The notes beneath the pieces are model-generated. The model saw nothing but the letters and a program-made list of their open reading frames with translations. It searched no databases and had not been told where the DNA came from. A DNA stretch of 17,549 nucleotides from Planctomycetia bacterium (GTDB lineage: Bacteria; Planctomycetota; Planctomycetia; Pirellulales; UBA1268), in assembly GCA_009926295.1 (NCBI GenBank), contig RFPF01000036.1:1-17549 (forward strand). The letters run 5' to 3'. Position numbers and translations under genes: made by a program. Shown in pieces: positions 16,566 through 17,549 of this stretch (the stretch's first letter is position 1; each line of letters begins with the position of its first letter).

Positions 16566-16877
16566 ATGATGCCCTTCGTGCCGCGGTGCCTCGCAGCCCT
16601 GTCGCTCCTTGGCGTCGTCGGGTGCGCCCACCATCGGGCCGAGACCTACGCCTACGCGCCCCCCTATGCTCCTCCCGTCTACCCGCAGCCGGGGGTCGCC
16701 CAGCCGGTGTCGTACGCGGCGCCGGTGGCCGGGGCCCCGGTCGTCGCGGGGGCGGCCATCCCCTCAGCCATGCCAGGTCCCGCCGGGCCGTGCCCGCAGG
16801 GCTGCCCCGAAGTGACCGGCGTGCCGTCCCCGATCTCCGGCGACGCGCAGACGCCGCCATGCCCTCCCGGCCCGTGA
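16566..16877 (+). CDS. Small Pro/Ala-rich lipoprotein of unknown function
   Basis: The 103-residue product has a lipoprotein signal: MMPFVPR, a hydrophobic stretch LAALSLLGVV, then a lipobox ending VVGC with the lipid-anchored cysteine at residue 20. The mature part is low-complexity, rich in Pro, Ala, Tyr, Gly and Val (AYAPPYAPPVYPQPG), with no recognisable domain. Four further cysteines lie near the C-terminus in PCPQGCPE and TPPCPPG-like context, so disulphides or metal binding are possible. I chose the ATG at 16566 because GGAG lies six bases before it and the lipobox is then correctly placed; a second ATG follows directly. The same frame is open further upstream but has no signal there. 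It is probably an envelope protein with its own promoter. I know no homologue. Confidence 0.75.
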   Translation: MMPFVPRCLAALSLLGVVGCAHHRAETYAYAPPYAPPVYPQPGVAQPVSYAAPVAGAPVVAGAAIPSAMPGPAGPCPQGCPEVTGVPSPISGDAQTPPCPPGP

Positions 16878-16922
16878 GCCCTCGTGAGCCCGGCAGCACC
16901 CGACACCCGCGGGCCAGATCCC

Positions 16923-16928
16923 TACACT
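16923..16928 (+). promoter_or_regulatory. Candidate -10 element TACACT upstream of malQ
   Basis: The same TACACT hexamer found before the kinase and endonuclease genes lies in the 111-base gap after the lipoprotein gene. It would give malQ a leader of about 60 bases, and malQ has its own ribosome-binding site. No clear -35 is seen. Confidence 0.35.
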
Positions 16929-16977
16929 CGTGGACGACGACGGTCGCGATGACGCGTTGCCTTCGAACACATACGAC

Positions 16978-16984
16978 GGGGTGA
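16978..16984 (+). promoter_or_regulatory. Ribosome-binding site deciding the malQ start
   Basis: GGGGTGA resembles the 3' part of the Shine-Dalgarno consensus (GGTGA) and lies four bases before GTG at 16989. The frame is closed upstream by TGA at 16950-16952 and has no better start codon in between. Confidence 0.55.
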
Positions 16985-16988
16985 GGGT

Positions 16989-17549
16989 GTGACGGAGCGA
17001 CCCGAGGGACATCCCGCCCCCGCAAGGCCGCGAATTGCAGACGAACTCGCCGCGCTTGCGCGGGCCTTCGGGGTGGCCACCGAATACCGTGACCAGGCCG
17101 GAACGCTGCGACCGGTGGGCCACGAGACCCTTCAGCGGGTGCTGGCCGCGCTCCATGTCGATATCCGGTCTCCCGCCGGTCGTGCCGCAGCGTGGGACCG
17201 GGTTCGCTGCGGACCGTGGCGCCGGCTGCTGCCCCCGGTGCTCGTCGTGCGGCAGGGACGCGGTGGCACGGTGATGGCCCACGCACCCGCGGGCGACTCG
17301 CTCGCGGCACGGGTGGCGTTCGAGGCGGGCGGCACGCTCGAGTTGTGCGAAGTCCCCAATCCGGCCGCGCCGCGCACGATCGACGGCGTGCGGACCCGTC
17401 GACACGCCTTCGCGGTTCCTCCTTCGCTGCCGCTCGGCTGGCACACGATCCTTGCGGAGCGGCGTTCCCCGGCAGGCGATGCCGTGGCCGCCGAGTGTGT
17501 CCTCGTGGTGACTCCCGACCGGTTCGAGGAGCCGCCCGCCATCCGCGGC
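16989..17549 (+). CDS. malQ: 4-alpha-glucanotransferase (amylomaltase), N-terminal part
   Basis: The gene runs off the right edge; 187 residues are visible. They match the N-terminal region that precedes the catalytic barrel in MalQ proteins of the larger type. ELAALARAFGVATEYRDQAG lies at 19-38, followed by a TLQRVLAAL helix. WRRLLPPVLVVRQG lies at about 77-90 and LPLGWHTI at 147-154. MalQ moves alpha-1,4-glucan segments between malto-oligosaccharides (EC 2.4.1.25), in glycogen or maltodextrin metabolism. The catalytic residues lie beyond the window, so the call rests on the accessory region only. The GTG start fits the GGGGTGA upstream. A fused or related glucan-handling enzyme is possible. 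Confidence 0.8.
   Translation, partial: MTERPEGHPAPARPRIADELAALARAFGVATEYRDQAGTLRPVGHETLQRVLAALHVDIRSPAGRAAAWDRVRCGPWRRLLPPVLVVRQGRGGTVMAHAPAGDSLAARVAFEAGGTLELCEVPNPAAPRTIDGVRTRRHAFAVPPSLPLGWHTILAERRSPAGDAVAAECVLVVTPDRFEEPPAIRG

Noticed and set aside
16874..16893. A tandem pair of GTGAGCCC at the lipoprotein stop, as a regulatory repeat.
   Set aside because: There are only two short copies in GC-rich sequence, one overlapping the stop codon. Chance is the simplest explanation.

Overview
The window reads as chromosome from a GC-rich planctomycete, most likely of the Pirellulales type. The main reasons are a protein with the Planctomycete-cytochrome-C plus DUF1549 architecture (1-1015, minus), an exported PQQ-like beta-propeller protein beginning with the WPQWRGP signature, a membrane-anchored Hanks-type kinase, and an intergenic CCCGAAGCGCAAGCGAGGG element of a kind I remember from planctomycete genomes. 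Coding density is high: 17 protein genes, two of them cut by the window edges, and no gene-free stretch longer than about 200 bases. I saw no tRNA, rRNA, CRISPR array, transposase or phage gene.

Layout. (1) 1-3687, minus strand: dgoD (D-galactonate dehydratase), an exported PQQ-like propeller protein and a cytochrome-c/DUF1549 protein, all in one direction. Divergent from them is a gluconokinase (3775-4278, plus), so this end looks like sugar-acid catabolism. (2) 4286-6708, minus strand: an MmgE/PrpD-family protein followed by truB, overlapping by 16 bases. (3) 6731-9918, plus strand: a transmembrane Ser/Thr kinase whose stop overlaps the start of hemL. (4) 10038-10757, minus strand: an endonuclease/exonuclease/phosphatase-family protein. 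(5) 10794-17549, plus strand: a sugar-phosphate isomerase/epimerase-like TIM barrel, a cardiolipin synthase, the methionine-salvage genes mtnB-mtnD-mtnC, a FIST-domain protein, a small lipoprotein and the start of malQ.

Working together. MtnB, MtnC and MtnD are three consecutive enzymes that take methylthioribulose-1-phosphate to 2-keto-4-methylthiobutyrate. Their genes are tightly packed (28-base gap, then a 4-base overlap), and the FIST gene follows after 7 bases. The kinase-hemL and prpD-truB pairs are overlapping genes and probably translationally coupled, with no obvious functional link.

The most interesting signal is in the promoters. Six genes at or near the head of transcription units (prpD-like, kinase, endonuclease, isomerase, cls, mtnB) have a TAnnnT hexamer ending exactly 6 to 8 bases before the ATG. 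Four of these have no convincing Shine-Dalgarno sequence. Several genes deeper in operons, or with longer leaders, do have one. This is the arrangement expected for leaderless or nearly leaderless mRNAs. At the prpD-like/kinase junction the two -10 elements sit inside a perfect 10-base inverted repeat that carries the start codons of both genes at its outer ends. I found no strong candidate for a wholly new multi-gene system; the rest is largely housekeeping and catabolic content.
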